Below are positions 8,364 through 17,245 of a DNA stretch of 64,000 nucleotides, one piece after another (position 1 is the first letter of the stretch; each line of letters opens with the position of its first letter). The stretch spans positions 1,984,001 to 2,048,000 of the forward strand of contig NZ_CP039734.2 of the NCBI RefSeq assembly GCF_011769985.2, given 5' to 3'. The notes beneath the pieces were generated by a model. It was given only the letters and a program-made list of their open reading frames with translations, was not told the origin of the DNA and did not search any database. Made by a program: the position numbers and the translations under genes. This DNA is from Sulfurospirillum diekertiae. GTDB taxonomy: Bacteria > Campylobacterota > Campylobacteria > Campylobacterales > Sulfurospirillaceae.

Positions 8364-9581
8364 ATGCAACAATTCAAAGAGGTTCTTTCGACTTTTCATG
8401 CACTCTGTTTAGGAATGATTCTTCTTGCACTTTGTATTTTGAAATTTGGACTTATCCCTTCGTATGCCTATTATTTTGTTTGGCAAAGTACGTTTGTTTT
8501 TCTCGTGATTGCTCTTTTTTTAAGTATCTATTTCAACAAAAGTAAACTCTTTGTTCTATTACTTTTCCCACTTTTTTTTGATTTAGCCCTTGCCTTTCCC
8601 AGTACCCTCTTTACAAAGCTTAGTGTCACAGCATTTTGGCATATCACTCCGCTGATTACGGCACTGGGTTACCTCCTCCTTTATGCCTTGCAAGAACGTG
8701 GTCTTTTTAGTTCATTTGGGGCATTCAGAACAGCACTTGGACTCATTGTTTTAGGAATCGGATACCTTGGCTTAAAATATTTTTCACCCAGTATGCAACA
8801 AGCTCTGGATACGCCTATTTTACATGCAAGCTTACATGGTCTAAGTAAGGCAAATGATTTTATACTGATTATTTCACTCATATCGCTTCTCTTTATTTTT
8901 CTGATCTCTTTACTGTTTGAAGTCCAAAGTCAAAAAGCTCCTTTTTGGATGCTCTTAGCACAAATGATCCCTTTTTTATTTTTGCAAGAGAGTAACTCTT
9001 TTCTTCTCTTTTCGCTGGTTACCTCACTGATTGCTATCAGTGCTCTTGTTCATGATGCCTACCGCATGGCCTATGCCGATACACTGACAGGAATTCCCTC
9101 AAGAAGGGCATTGGAAGAACGCTTTTTACATCTGGGTTCACACTATATGATTGCAATGGCCGACATTGATTTTTTTAAAAAATTTAATGATAAATTTGGT
9201 CATGACATTGGTGATGACGTTTTAAAGTTGGTCGCTAAAGAGTTAAGTCATATCAAAAATGGCGGCAAAGCGTATCGCTATGGTGGGGAAGAGTTTACCA
9301 TTCTTTTTAATGGCAAAAAGAAAGAAGAGTGTATTATGGCGTTGGAAGAAGTGAGAGAGCGGATATTTAGACGTGGTTTTGTGATACGCGATAAAAATCG
9401 TCCTGAGAAAGTACCGCAAGAGATACAAAAAGCAAATACTGTAAAAAAAGAGAGGCTCTCCATTAGTATCGGTTTAGCAACATCAAGCAAGGGAAAAACA
9501 CCCAATGAAATCATCAAAATAGCAGATGATGCCTTATACAAAGCGAAAGAGAGCGGGCGCAACTGTCTTATTTGCTTATAA
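8364..9581 (+). CDS. Membrane-bound diguanylate cyclase (GGDEF)
   Basis: 405 residues. The first ~235 residues are hydrophobic, about seven TM helices, and probably form a membrane sensor. The GGDEF domain follows: MADIDFFKKFND for metal binding, and the active-site motif GGEEF at about residue 307, so synthesis of c-di-GMP from GTP is expected. An insertion of about 40 residues sits after the active-site region (RIFRRGFVIRDKNR). No RxxD inhibitory site is obvious before GGEEF. The stop precedes a promoter-like region for the next gene. Confidence 0.88.
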   Translation: MQQFKEVLSTFHALCLGMILLALCILKFGLIPSYAYYFVWQSTFVFLVIALFLSIYFNKSKLFVLLLFPLFFDLALAFPSTLFTKLSVTAFWHITPLITALGYLLLYALQERGLFSSFGAFRTALGLIVLGIGYLGLKYFSPSMQQALDTPILHASLHGLSKANDFILIISLISLLFIFLISLLFEVQSQKAPFWMLLAQMIPFLFLQESNSFLLFSLVTSLIAISALVHDAYRMAYADTLTGIPSRRALEERFLHLGSHYMIAMADIDFFKKFNDKFGHDIGDDVLKLVAKELSHIKNGGKAYRYGGEEFTILFNGKKKEECIMALEEVRERIFRRGFVIRDKNRPEKVPQEIQKANTVKKERLSISIGLATSSKGKTPNEIIKIADDALYKAKESGRNCLICL

Positions 9582-9607
9582 TTTATACATAATTACTTTT
9601 TTTAATA

Positions 9608-9616
9608 TGTTACAAT
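9608..9616 (+). promoter_or_regulatory. -10 promoter element (TGTTACAAT) before the 72-aa gene
   Basis: TACAAT at 9611-9616 in an AT-rich stretch, 32 nt before the start codon at 9648. The overlapping TGTTACA (9608-9614) matches the HP1021/CemR box TGTTWCW as I recall it. A leader with AACGGAG lies before the ATG. Confidence 0.4.
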
Positions 9617-9647
9617 CATAAACCAATCCCCTTTAACGGAGTCCTTT

Positions 9648-9866
9648 ATGAATAGTCACCTTAAATGCTCTATCGCAGAATGTAAAGCACGCCTAAAAGA
9701 GATAGATTCTATGGATTTGAAACAACTTGAAACATATGCAACCAAGTGCTCGACATGTGGTAATTGGATTTTAAAAGATGACCCTATTGCCAATGAAACT
9801 TATCGAAAAGTATCCTTAAAATGGGCAGAAGAATTTAATAATGATATTATGAAAAAGGGAGCTTAA
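9648..9866 (+). CDS. Small Cys-rich hypothetical protein
   Basis: 72 residues with AACGGAG about 7 nt before the ATG. Two cysteine pairs, CSIAEC near residue 7 and CSTC near residue 35, could bind zinc in a rubredoxin-like or zinc-ribbon arrangement. The rest is charged and helical, and there is no signal peptide or TM helix. I do not recognise the family. It has its own promoter-like sequence and converges with dapD. Confidence 0.7.
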   Translation: MNSHLKCSIAECKARLKEIDSMDLKQLETYATKCSTCGNWILKDDPIANETYRKVSLKWAEEFNNDIMKKGA

Positions 9867-9884
9867 CTCCCCTCTCTTTTGATA

Positions 9885-11102
9885 TTAATGAAGTTCACTA
9901 TTTAGTTTGATTTCTCGTTTACTGCGTGTTGCGATGATCATACCATTCATGCTATTTTGGCGGAAATGAATACCATGAAGTCCCGCTAACTCTAAGCCTT
10001 TTAAGAAAACCATCTCTTCTTTGCCTGCTTTTTTGAGTTTTGCTTTAGGATTTGCTTCAATAATCTTGGCAAGCTCTCCAGCATTCACACCCACTTTAGT
10101 ACCCTCTAAAATAGCAATACCCGCATCCACAATACAACCATCCCCCAAAGGAATCCCTGTCACCGAGTTGGCACCAAGGAGTGTATTCTCTCCAATACTC
10201 ACAGGATTACCATTGGTTCCGCTTAGCACACCTAAGATGCTTGCTCCTCCTCCCACATCACTCCCTTTACCCACGACAACAGAAGAGCTAATGCGACCTT
10301 CGACCATCACAGCACCGGTAGTACCTGCGTTAAAGTTAACGTAACTGGCTCCTGGCATAATCGTTGTACCGGCATGCAGTTGTGCACCCATTCTTACTTT
10401 ACTAGCATCTAAGATGCGCGTATTATCGGACGGAATAATGTGTGATAAGAAACGAGGAAATTTATCAACCGATTCAATGAGTGGATACTCACCCAAAAGT
10501 TTCATCTCAATTTCATGCATTCTCAGCCATTCAAGCTCAATAGGCTGCCCCAATGACCATGCGACATTTTCGAGCACGCCAAATGCGCCTGAGAGATTGA
10601 GTGAACGAATCGGAGCTTTACCTGTTGAGAGCGCATAAAGTTTAAGATAGACCGCTTCAGGACTCAGAGGTGCATCGTCTTCAAAAATAAAGACAATACG
10701 ATAATCTTTTTTAAGCTTTTCTGTTTGCGCAATCCAGTCCAGTGTTTTAATGACTTGAACATTTTTATGCGCCTCACCTAAGGCAAGGTTTAGATAAGGA
10801 GTAAACGCATTCATGGCATTTTTAACAAATTTTTTCTTGACATCATAGACAAATTCGCTGCTGGTAAAATCAACATCAACGCCACTCTCTTGCAATGCTG
10901 CGATTAAAATAGCGGCACTCCCAAAGTTTTCATTCCAGTTGACCACAGGAAAGCTTGCCTGTAAAATCTTCTCGGGACTCAGTTGTCCACGATCAACCCG
11001 CGCGATACCAAAACCAATCGGTTTACGGTAACCTTCTTGTGATTCAATTTCTTGAACCAATGCTTTAAAATCTGTCTCATCAATACTAATGCGTAACGCC
11101 AT
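9885..11102 (-). CDS. dapD: Tetrahydrodipicolinate N-succinyltransferase (DapD), epsilonproteobacterial type
   Basis: 405 residues from the ATG at 11102, which has AAAGGAG 5 nt upstream; an in-frame ATG 39 nt further up lacks this. The enzyme succinylates tetrahydrodipicolinate in lysine/meso-diaminopimelate synthesis. The C-terminal half shows left-handed beta-helix hexapeptide repeats (GTTGAVMVEGRISSSVVVGK, then GENTLLGANSV and GDGCIVDAGI). The long N-terminal domain of about 200 residues is typical of the form found in this phylum. It follows mrp by 17 nt, as in C. jejuni dapD-mrp. Confidence 0.9.
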   Translation of the reverse strand: MALRISIDETDFKALVQEIESQEGYRKPIGFGIARVDRGQLSPEKILQASFPVVNWNENFGSAAILIAALQESGVDVDFTSSEFVYDVKKKFVKNAMNAFTPYLNLALGEAHKNVQVIKTLDWIAQTEKLKKDYRIVFIFEDDAPLSPEAVYLKLYALSTGKAPIRSLNLSGAFGVLENVAWSLGQPIELEWLRMHEIEMKLLGEYPLIESVDKFPRFLSHIIPSDNTRILDASKVRMGAQLHAGTTIMPGASYVNFNAGTTGAVMVEGRISSSVVVGKGSDVGGGASILGVLSGTNGNPVSIGENTLLGANSVTGIPLGDGCIVDAGIAILEGTKVGVNAGELAKIIEANPKAKLKKAGKEEMVFLKGLELAGLHGIHFRQNSMNGMIIATRSKREIKLNSELH

Positions 11103-11119
11103 ACCTTCTCCTTTAATCC

Positions 11120-12250
11120 TTACTTTTTCGCACTTGAACAAGCACTGGGTGCGCCATTAATACCCATAGTTGGTTGAATCGCTTCATTGTTCGCACCACC
11201 TTCTGCATTGACTTTTTCAATGCACTCCCAAAGCTTACGAGCTGAAGCTTGATAGCGTTTCGCTGTCTCACTCTCTGGATGGAAGAAGCTTACTGGTTTT
11301 CCAGCATCTCCGCCTTCACGAACGGCAGGTTCAATAGGAATCTCACCAATCACGATGGTTTCAAACTTGTCAGCCAACGGTTTGGTGGTTCCTTTTCCAA
11401 AGATATCATACTCTTTATTGGTCTCAGGGCAGATAAATCCACTCATGTTTTCCATGATTCCAGCGATCGGAATATGCAATTTTTGGAACATATCCAAACT
11501 TCGCTCGGTATCATCCAAAGCGACTTGTTGAGGGGTTGTGACACAAATACCCGCAGTTACGGGAACACTTTGAGCTAAAGTAAGTTGTGCATCACCTGTT
11601 CCTGGAGGCATGTCGATGAAAAGAACATCCAAATCGCTCCACAAGATGTCGCGTAAGAGTTGCTCAATGGCTTTCATGACCATCGCTCCTCTCCAAATGA
11701 GTGATTGACCATTTTCCATTAAAGAACCCATACTCATCATCTCAACACCATACACAACAATAGGTTTGACTTTTTGTCCCACAATTTCAGGATGCGTATC
11801 AACAGCGCCCATCATACGAGGCACATTGGGTCCATAAATATCAGCATCCAGCAAACCTACTTTTTTGCCTTGGCTTGCCAATGAAATCGCAAGGTTAACG
11901 GTTGTTGTTGTTTTACCCACACCCCCTTTTCCACTGCTTACCATCACAAAATTTTTGATGTGAGGTGCCATGTTTTTACCTGATTGGGAGTTGCTTTTCT
12001 CTACCGGAGGCTTTGGTTGCTTCACCACAACATCCACACGGGTTGCACCAATGGCTTGAATTGCCTTCTCAATCGTTCCTTTTAATTCGTCACCAACCTC
12101 TTTACTAGAAGAGACGATCTCTGTTTCTACATAAACATTATTATCGGTTATATCAATATCTTTAACAAAACCAAATGTCACAATATCTTTTTCAAAACCT
12201 GGGTATTTAACGCCACCTAATGCGCTTAAAACGGCATCTTTATTTAACAT
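11120..12250 (-). CDS. mrp: Mrp/ApbC-family iron-sulfur cluster carrier ATPase
   Basis: 376 residues. An N-terminal MIP18/DUF59-like domain (about 1-85) is followed by a P-loop ATPase with GKGGVGKTTTTVNLA near residue 110, a deviant Walker A of the MinD/Mrp class. FIDMPPGTGD near 215 and the ENMSGFICPE region follow; the latter keeps one cysteine where many members have CxxC. These proteins transfer Fe-S clusters to apo-enzymes. It forms an operon with dapD and diverges from ispDF. Confidence 0.9.
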   Translation of the reverse strand: MLNKDAVLSALGGVKYPGFEKDIVTFGFVKDIDITDNNVYVETEIVSSSKEVGDELKGTIEKAIQAIGATRVDVVVKQPKPPVEKSNSQSGKNMAPHIKNFVMVSSGKGGVGKTTTTVNLAISLASQGKKVGLLDADIYGPNVPRMMGAVDTHPEIVGQKVKPIVVYGVEMMSMGSLMENGQSLIWRGAMVMKAIEQLLRDILWSDLDVLFIDMPPGTGDAQLTLAQSVPVTAGICVTTPQQVALDDTERSLDMFQKLHIPIAGIMENMSGFICPETNKEYDIFGKGTTKPLADKFETIVIGEIPIEPAVREGGDAGKPVSFFHPESETAKRYQASARKLWECIEKVNAEGGANNEAIQPTMGINGAPSACSSAKK

Positions 12251-12320
12251 TTTCTCGACCTTTATGCTTAAGTGATGGCAGAATTTAACACAAAAAAGAT
12301 AAAAAAAAGCTTTCGAAATG

Positions 12321-12336
12321 TATAATATTGTAACAC
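12321..12336 (+). promoter_or_regulatory. Promoter of ispDF with TATAAT and an overlapping TGTAACA site
   Basis: TATAAT at 12321-12326 is a perfect -10 box, 31 nt before the TTG start at 12357. It overlaps the alternative ATG at 12318, which argues against that start. TGTAACA (12329-12335, reverse complement TGTTACA) fits the HP1021/CemR box TGTTWCW, and the operon encodes a CemR-like protein. The same 16-mer recurs at 18083-18098. Confidence 0.5.
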
Positions 12337-12356
12337 TTCAGAAAAAAGGACAAAGT

Positions 12357-13481
12357 TTGCCCGATTTAGCGCTTGTGATGTTAGGTGCAGGTAGCTCTTC
12401 ACGGTTTAATCAACGTGTTAAAAAACAGTGGTTACGCATTGAAGATACACCCTTATGGCTTTTTGCTACTCAAAATCTCCAACAGCTTTTTCCTTTTAAG
12501 CAAATCATTGTTACCACAACACCTGATGAATACTTTTATGCCAAAAAGTTTAGCGAGTCCATTACGTTCGTCGAAGGTGGGGCGACCAGACAAGAATCCC
12601 TTGCCAATGCTCTTTTACATGTAAAGACACCTTATGTACTGGTAAGTGACATTGCCCGCCCCTGTGTTGACCAAGAGATGCTTGTGCGTATCTTAGCAGA
12701 GATGGAAAACAGTGACATTGTGGTTCCGTATCTGCCAGTTGTCGATACGGTCGTTTATGAAGATGCTACAATTAATCGCGATCATGTTAAGCTCATTCAG
12801 ACTCCCCAACTCTCACGCACAGAACTCTTACGAAAAGCCCTTCAAACATCAACGCTATATACTGATGACAGCAGTGCCATCAAAGCAATGGGTGGGAAAG
12901 TCACTTATGTTTTGGGTAATCCTGAAGCTAAAAAGCTTACATGTAAAGAAGATGGTGCCACCATTTCATGCCTCAAAGCCCCTTCTTCTACCCCTTTTGT
13001 CGGAGAAGGCTTTGATGTGCACGCCTACGAAGATGGCAAAGTCATGATGCTTGGTGGTGTGGAAGTACATCCAACCACTGGCTTTAAAGCGCACTCCGAT
13101 GGCGATGTTGCGATTCATGCGCTCATCGATGCTCTTTTAGGAGCGGCGGGAGCAGGTGACATTGGCGAACTGTTCCCAGATAATGACCCACGTTATAAGA
13201 ATATTGATTCAAAATTTTTACTAAAGGAAGTGTGCTCGTTTTTAGCAAAAGTGGGATTCGAGATCATTCATTGCGACATTACCGTTATGGCAGAATTTCC
13301 ACGTTTAAGTGCCTTTAAGGACAAAATTAGATTTACCCTTGCTAACATTATGGCAATTTCACCTATCCATGTGAATGTAAAGGCAACCACGACAGAGAAA
13401 CTAGGATTCGTTGGAAGATGCGAAGGTGTTGCAGTCAGTGCAACGGCTACATTAAAATATTATGATTGGACGAATGTATGA
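12357..13481 (+). CDS. ispDF: Bifunctional IspD-IspF enzyme of the MEP isoprenoid pathway
   Basis: 374 residues from TTG 12357. I prefer this start to ATG 12318 because GAAAAAAGGA precedes it, a TATAAT box overlaps the upstream ATG, and the N-terminus then begins a few residues before VMLGAGSSSRF, as in the Campylobacter protein. The N-terminal cytidylyltransferase (IspD) activates methylerythritol phosphate with CTP. The C-terminal IspF domain (from about FVGEGFDVHAY) has the zinc ligands DVH and the GFKAHSDGDVAIHALIDALLG motif and makes the cyclodiphosphate. Fusion of the two is usual in this phylum. Two TTACATGTAA copies lie in the IspD part. Confidence 0.9.
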   Translation: MPDLALVMLGAGSSSRFNQRVKKQWLRIEDTPLWLFATQNLQQLFPFKQIIVTTTPDEYFYAKKFSESITFVEGGATRQESLANALLHVKTPYVLVSDIARPCVDQEMLVRILAEMENSDIVVPYLPVVDTVVYEDATINRDHVKLIQTPQLSRTELLRKALQTSTLYTDDSSAIKAMGGKVTYVLGNPEAKKLTCKEDGATISCLKAPSSTPFVGEGFDVHAYEDGKVMMLGGVEVHPTTGFKAHSDGDVAIHALIDALLGAAGAGDIGELFPDNDPRYKNIDSKFLLKEVCSFLAKVGFEIIHCDITVMAEFPRLSAFKDKIRFTLANIMAISPIHVNVKATTTEKLGFVGRCEGVAVSATATLKYYDWTNV

Positions 13482-14365
13482 AGATTTTAATCGTTGAAAA
13501 CGAGATTTATCTCGCTCAAAGTATTGCCTCCAAGTTGATGGAAATAGGACATTTATGTGAAATTGCTACCAGTATTAAAGATGCGCTCAAAGATGAAAAA
13601 TACGACGCAATATTACTTTCTACCAATATCTCTGGGCAAAATTTTTACCCTGTTATTGAAAAGCATCGTTCCTCTATCATTATTTTAATGATTTCCTATA
13701 TTAGTAATGACACCGTCACCAACCCGATCAAAGCAGGGGCATGTGATTATATTCAAAAACCATTTATGATCGAAGAGTTGATCCGAAAATTGCAACATTT
13801 AAGCGACTTTAAAAATCTCAAGAAAGAGAATGAAACCTATAAAGAGTATGTTAAAAACCTTTTTAGTAGCGCAAATTTAGAACCTCTTGATAAAAAGACC
13901 AAATTTCCAATTCTCATCAAAACCAATTTTCAAAAACATGCCGATGCCCTTGTCTTTAACTATGCGCAGACACAAAATGAAACATTTACGTTCATCTCTT
14001 TAACGCAAAGTACGGCGTATGAAAAGATCGCACGTGCAGGAAGTGAGGAGTTACTCTACATTATTGACCTTCAAAATCTTAAAAAAAGCGAGAAACTTAA
14101 AGTCTACAACATTTTGGAGGGTAAACGTGCTATTATTTGTAGCACTGACCCGAACGAAGAGAGTGACTTTACAAAACTAGAACTCACAACTGACAGCAAA
14201 ATTTTAGATCAGGGTGATATTTTATGTATTGATGATTATGTCAAGTATGTCATTTTCAATTTTCAAAATAAATTTCCCGATACAGAACTATCAAAAAAAC
14301 TAGGAATATCTCGCAAAAGCCTCTGGGAGAAAAGGAAAAAATATGGAATCAACAAGAAAAAATAA
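13478..14365 (+). CDS. Atypical orphan response regulator, HP1021/CemR-like
   Basis: 295 residues from ATG 13478, overlapping the ispDF stop by 4 nt. The receiver domain (about 1-110) starts ILIVENE and ends with IQKPF, but the phospho-acceptor Asp is replaced: DAILLSTNIS where LLDxxLP is normal. A middle domain without motifs follows, and a C-terminal Fis-like helix-turn-helix (LSKKLGISRKSLWEKRKKYG). This layout and its place between ispDF and sat match C. jejuni Cj1608 (CemR) and H. pylori HP1021, regulators of replication initiation and energy metabolism. It probably works without phosphorylation. It overlaps sat by 23 nt. Confidence 0.78.
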   Translation: MKILIVENEIYLAQSIASKLMEIGHLCEIATSIKDALKDEKYDAILLSTNISGQNFYPVIEKHRSSIIILMISYISNDTVTNPIKAGACDYIQKPFMIEELIRKLQHLSDFKNLKKENETYKEYVKNLFSSANLEPLDKKTKFPILIKTNFQKHADALVFNYAQTQNETFTFISLTQSTAYEKIARAGSEELLYIIDLQNLKKSEKLKVYNILEGKRAIICSTDPNEESDFTKLELTTDSKILDQGDILCIDDYVKYVIFNFQNKFPDTELSKKLGISRKSLWEKRKKYGINKKK

Positions 14366-15536
14366 CCGACAACTCTTTTTAGATAAAGAGTTTATAGCAA
14401 CCCTTGCCCTTGCCAAAGAAGGTGTTTTACATCCTGTTGACAAACTGATGAACAGTGCAGAAGCAAGGGAAGTTGAACAGAGTGGCTACTACAAAGGTAA
14501 GCCCTTTCCTTTCCCTTTTATCATTGCTCCTGCTGGTGAAAAAAACAGGGAAGTCTTGACAACAGCGTATCAAGGTGAACCTCTTGATTTTATGGTTGAT
14601 GGCAAGATCCGAGGAACAATCATCGTTGATGAAGTGTTTGAGGTTGACAAAAAAAAGCGCATTGAGCAAATTTTTGGAACGTATGACATTTCCAACCCTG
14701 AAACCCAAATGTTCCTCAAACGACTTGGAGACATCGCCGTATGTGGAGAGTATGAGCTCCAATTTGATGATGTTAAAAACGTTAAAAATAAAATTGCCGA
14801 TGCCAAAGCTCAACTTGGCGCTAAAAATGTCTCTGCTATTATGATGAATGCCAATCCTTTTCATAGAGCCCATGAGCGAGTCATTCGTATCACCCTTGAA
14901 AAGTGCGATATGTTGGTTATCTTTTTGCTTAAACCTTACAAGCAAGATATCCTCTCTTATGAGTTACGTCTCAAAGCACTTCAATATTTTGTTGATAATT
15001 ATTTACCCAAAAACAGAGTTGTGATTGTACCCTTTGAAAATACATACCTCTTCACTAGCTATAAAAATGCTTTTTTAGATGCCATTTGTGCGTCAAACCT
15101 AGGGTGTAATAAACTGGTTCTTGGTCAACACCATAGTGGTATCGGTGCCTACTATGATCAAAATGAGATGAAGTCTGTTTTAGATCATTATGAAGACCTC
15201 GCTATCGACATTGAAATCATCACTGAATTTGTCTATTGCAATGAATGTAAAACGTTGGTGAGTACCAACACCTGCCCTCATGGTGGACATCACCATATCA
15301 AGTACCACGCTAAATCACTTTTAGAGATTTTAAAAGCGGGGATGTTACCACCTGCCATATTTATGCGCAAAGACCTTTCAGCCTTACTGCTCAGTGAACT
15401 CTTTAAGCATCGCTTTTCCAATATTGGAAAAATTTATGATGCAATTTTCCCTAACAGCGGTCTTTTAGAATCCCATGATGAACGTGATTTTTATCTTGAA
15501 CTGATGCGTTTACATCAAACCACTTCTTTGACTTAG
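14343..15536 (+). CDS. sat: Sulfate adenylyltransferase (ATP sulfurylase)
   Basis: 397 residues. Couples sulfate and ATP to adenosine 5'-phosphosulfate, or the reverse. A PUA-like N-terminal domain is followed by the catalytic core with NANPFHRAHERVIR (the usual QxRNPxHxxH region, with a divergent start) and LGQHHSGIG where GRDHAGVG is common. A CNEC...CPHGG segment near residue 300 should bind zinc. The start lies inside the regulator gene. The two active-site loops deviate from the textbook consensus, so activity on sulfate is likely but not certain. Confidence 0.82.
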   Translation: MESTRKNNRQLFLDKEFIATLALAKEGVLHPVDKLMNSAEAREVEQSGYYKGKPFPFPFIIAPAGEKNREVLTTAYQGEPLDFMVDGKIRGTIIVDEVFEVDKKKRIEQIFGTYDISNPETQMFLKRLGDIAVCGEYELQFDDVKNVKNKIADAKAQLGAKNVSAIMMNANPFHRAHERVIRITLEKCDMLVIFLLKPYKQDILSYELRLKALQYFVDNYLPKNRVVIVPFENTYLFTSYKNAFLDAICASNLGCNKLVLGQHHSGIGAYYDQNEMKSVLDHYEDLAIDIEIITEFVYCNECKTLVSTNTCPHGGHHHIKYHAKSLLEILKAGMLPPAIFMRKDLSALLLSELFKHRFSNIGKIYDAIFPNSGLLESHDERDFYLELMRLHQTTSLT

Positions 15537-15544
15537 GACTTTTT

Positions 15545-16015
15545 ATGCCAAATGCTTTTTTAACCTTTTTTTATACAGGACTTACCCCTAAAGCCCCCGG
15601 AACAGCAGGTTCTTTACTGGCTGTCATTCTTGGAGCATTGATTATCCACTATATTTCGATGGAAACCATTGTTCTTTTAACCATTTTATTTACGATTTTA
15701 GGTGTAAAACAGATTAATGCCTATGAGTCTATGAGTGGTAAACATGACGACAGTCGCATTGTGATTGATGAAGTGATTGGTGTGTGGATTGCGCTTATTC
15801 TAAGCTCAGGTACTCTTCTTCAAATTGTACTCTGTTTTGTATTTTTTCGTATTTTTGATATTTGGAAACCTTCTTTAATTGGAAAAATTGACCGAAATGT
15901 TCAAGGTGGCTGGGGTGTCATCGGTGATGATATGCTCGCAGGCGTCTTAGCCGGTATTTGCAGTGCAGGCGTTTTTCAACTCTTTGAATACGCCAAAACG
16001 ACTCTCTTAAACTAA
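15545..16015 (+). CDS. pgpA: Phosphatidylglycerophosphatase A
   Basis: 156 residues, 8 nt after sat. The N-terminal FYTGLTPKAPGTAGSLLAV and the middle VIDEVIGVWIAL are signatures of PgpA, an integral membrane enzyme that dephosphorylates phosphatidylglycerol phosphate. Three to four TM helices are visible. The metal-binding acidic residues are in IDEV and in the GDDMLAG loop near the C-terminus. This completes the block resembling C. jejuni Cj1605c-Cj1610. Confidence 0.9.
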   Translation: MPNAFLTFFYTGLTPKAPGTAGSLLAVILGALIIHYISMETIVLLTILFTILGVKQINAYESMSGKHDDSRIVIDEVIGVWIALILSSGTLLQIVLCFVFFRIFDIWKPSLIGKIDRNVQGGWGVIGDDMLAGVLAGICSAGVFQLFEYAKTTLLN

Positions 16016-16093
16016 AAGATTACTTTTGGGCAACACCGGTGCCATAAGCCATATCAAACTATACTTTTCGTAATTTATTAAGAAAGGAATACG

Positions 16094-16660
16094 ATGAATT
16101 ATCTTTTGAAACCCATTATGGCACTGGTCTTTTTCCTCTCGCTTTCAAATGCAAAAGAGTTTGTCATCGACAATACTCATTCCAACATAGGATTTTCTGT
16201 TAAGCATATGATGATTTCCAACGTTAAAGGCAACTTCAATGCCTATACAGCGGATATTGACTTTGATGCAGAGAAAAAAATCTTCAACAAACTGAGCGCA
16301 AAAATTGATGCTACCTCTGTCGATACAGGTATTGCAAAACGTGATGACCACTTACGCAGTAGTGATTTCTTTGATGTTACAAAGTTTAAGACGGTTGATT
16401 TTGTGATGACCTCTATGCAAGAGGGTAAAGTCTATGGCAAAATCACCATTCATGGTATTACAAAAGATATCGTCTTAGTGAGCACCATTCATGGTGTCAT
16501 TAAAGATTTTCAAGGACATCAACGTGTAGGCTTTAGTTTAGAGGGAAAACTCAATCGTAAAGATTTTGGATTAACCTGGAATAAAATCCTAGAAGGCGGT
16601 GGGCTGACCGTAGATGACACTATCAATCTTGCTATTGAAGTGGAAGCCATCGAATTATAA
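16094..16660 (+). CDS. YceI-family periplasmic lipocalin-like protein
   Basis: 188 residues with a signal peptide ending near SNAKEF. The mature part starts FVIDNTHSNIGFSVKHMMISNVKG, the classic YceI motif, and continues with DATSVDTGIAKRDDHLRSSDFFD. Members form a beta-barrel that binds polyisoprenoid lipids; H. pylori HP1286 is an example. AAAGGAATACG precedes the ATG. It converges with yigZ, with a 6-nt overlap. Confidence 0.9.
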   Translation: MNYLLKPIMALVFFLSLSNAKEFVIDNTHSNIGFSVKHMMISNVKGNFNAYTADIDFDAEKKIFNKLSAKIDATSVDTGIAKRDDHLRSSDFFDVTKFKTVDFVMTSMQEGKVYGKITIHGITKDIVLVSTIHGVIKDFQGHQRVGFSLEGKLNRKDFGLTWNKILEGGGLTVDDTINLAIEVEAIEL

Positions 16661-17245
16661 GCGCTTAAAACCATCTCTTTCAAAAGGGTGAGCGAAGAGC
16701 AAAAACTGCTCTTTCTCTTCTTCGCTCACTTCTAACACCCACACCACACCATCACTTTCAAATTCTCTCTTCACTATGGTTATATTTTGTGTTGCCGTAT
16801 AGTGTTCAAACCTTGGCACGAGGGGATAGTCTGTTTTACATGTAAGGATTTCTTTGAAGAGAAAAGGGAGCAGCTTTGCATGAGCAATCACCTCTTTAGC
16901 ACTGCTTCCATAAGCACGCACTAACCCACCCGTCCCCAGTTTTATACCTCCAAAATACCGCACAATCAAAAGCCCAGCTTCGATGAGTTCAACACCTCGC
17001 ATGACATTGAGTACAGGAGGCCCTGAAGTGCCTTTGGGTTCACCATCATCAGAGTTATTTTCAACCACTTGCCGAAATTCATTGTAAAAACGCTTCGCCC
17101 AAACGATATGTGCTGCTTTGGGATGGTCATTTTTGAGCTTTACATGTAAAGATTCAAAGTCGCTCATGGGGCAGAGGTACGCTAAGAATGTTGACTTTTT
17201 TTCTTCAACCTCCGCGGTATACATCTGCTCAATGGTCTGCATCAA
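16655..17245 (-). CDS. YigZ/IMPACT-family protein
   Basis: 196 residues. KSTFLAYLCP at the N-terminus, then AAHIVWAKRF, DDGEPKGTSGPPVLNV and LIVRYFGGIKLGTGGLVRAYG are the IMPACT/UPF0029 signature in order. Bacterial members are of uncertain role and have been linked to translation or RNA binding. It overlaps modD by 4 nt and is the last gene of that transcription unit. Two TTACATGTAA copies lie inside it (16836-16845 and 17139-17150), the second reading SLHVK. Confidence 0.88.
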   Translation of the reverse strand: MMQTIEQMYTAEVEEKKSTFLAYLCPMSDFESLHVKLKNDHPKAAHIVWAKRFYNEFRQVVENNSDDGEPKGTSGPPVLNVMRGVELIEAGLLIVRYFGGIKLGTGGLVRAYGSSAKEVIAHAKLLPFLFKEILTCKTDYPLVPRFEHYTATQNITIVKREFESDGVVWVLEVSEEEKEQFLLFAHPFERDGFKRL

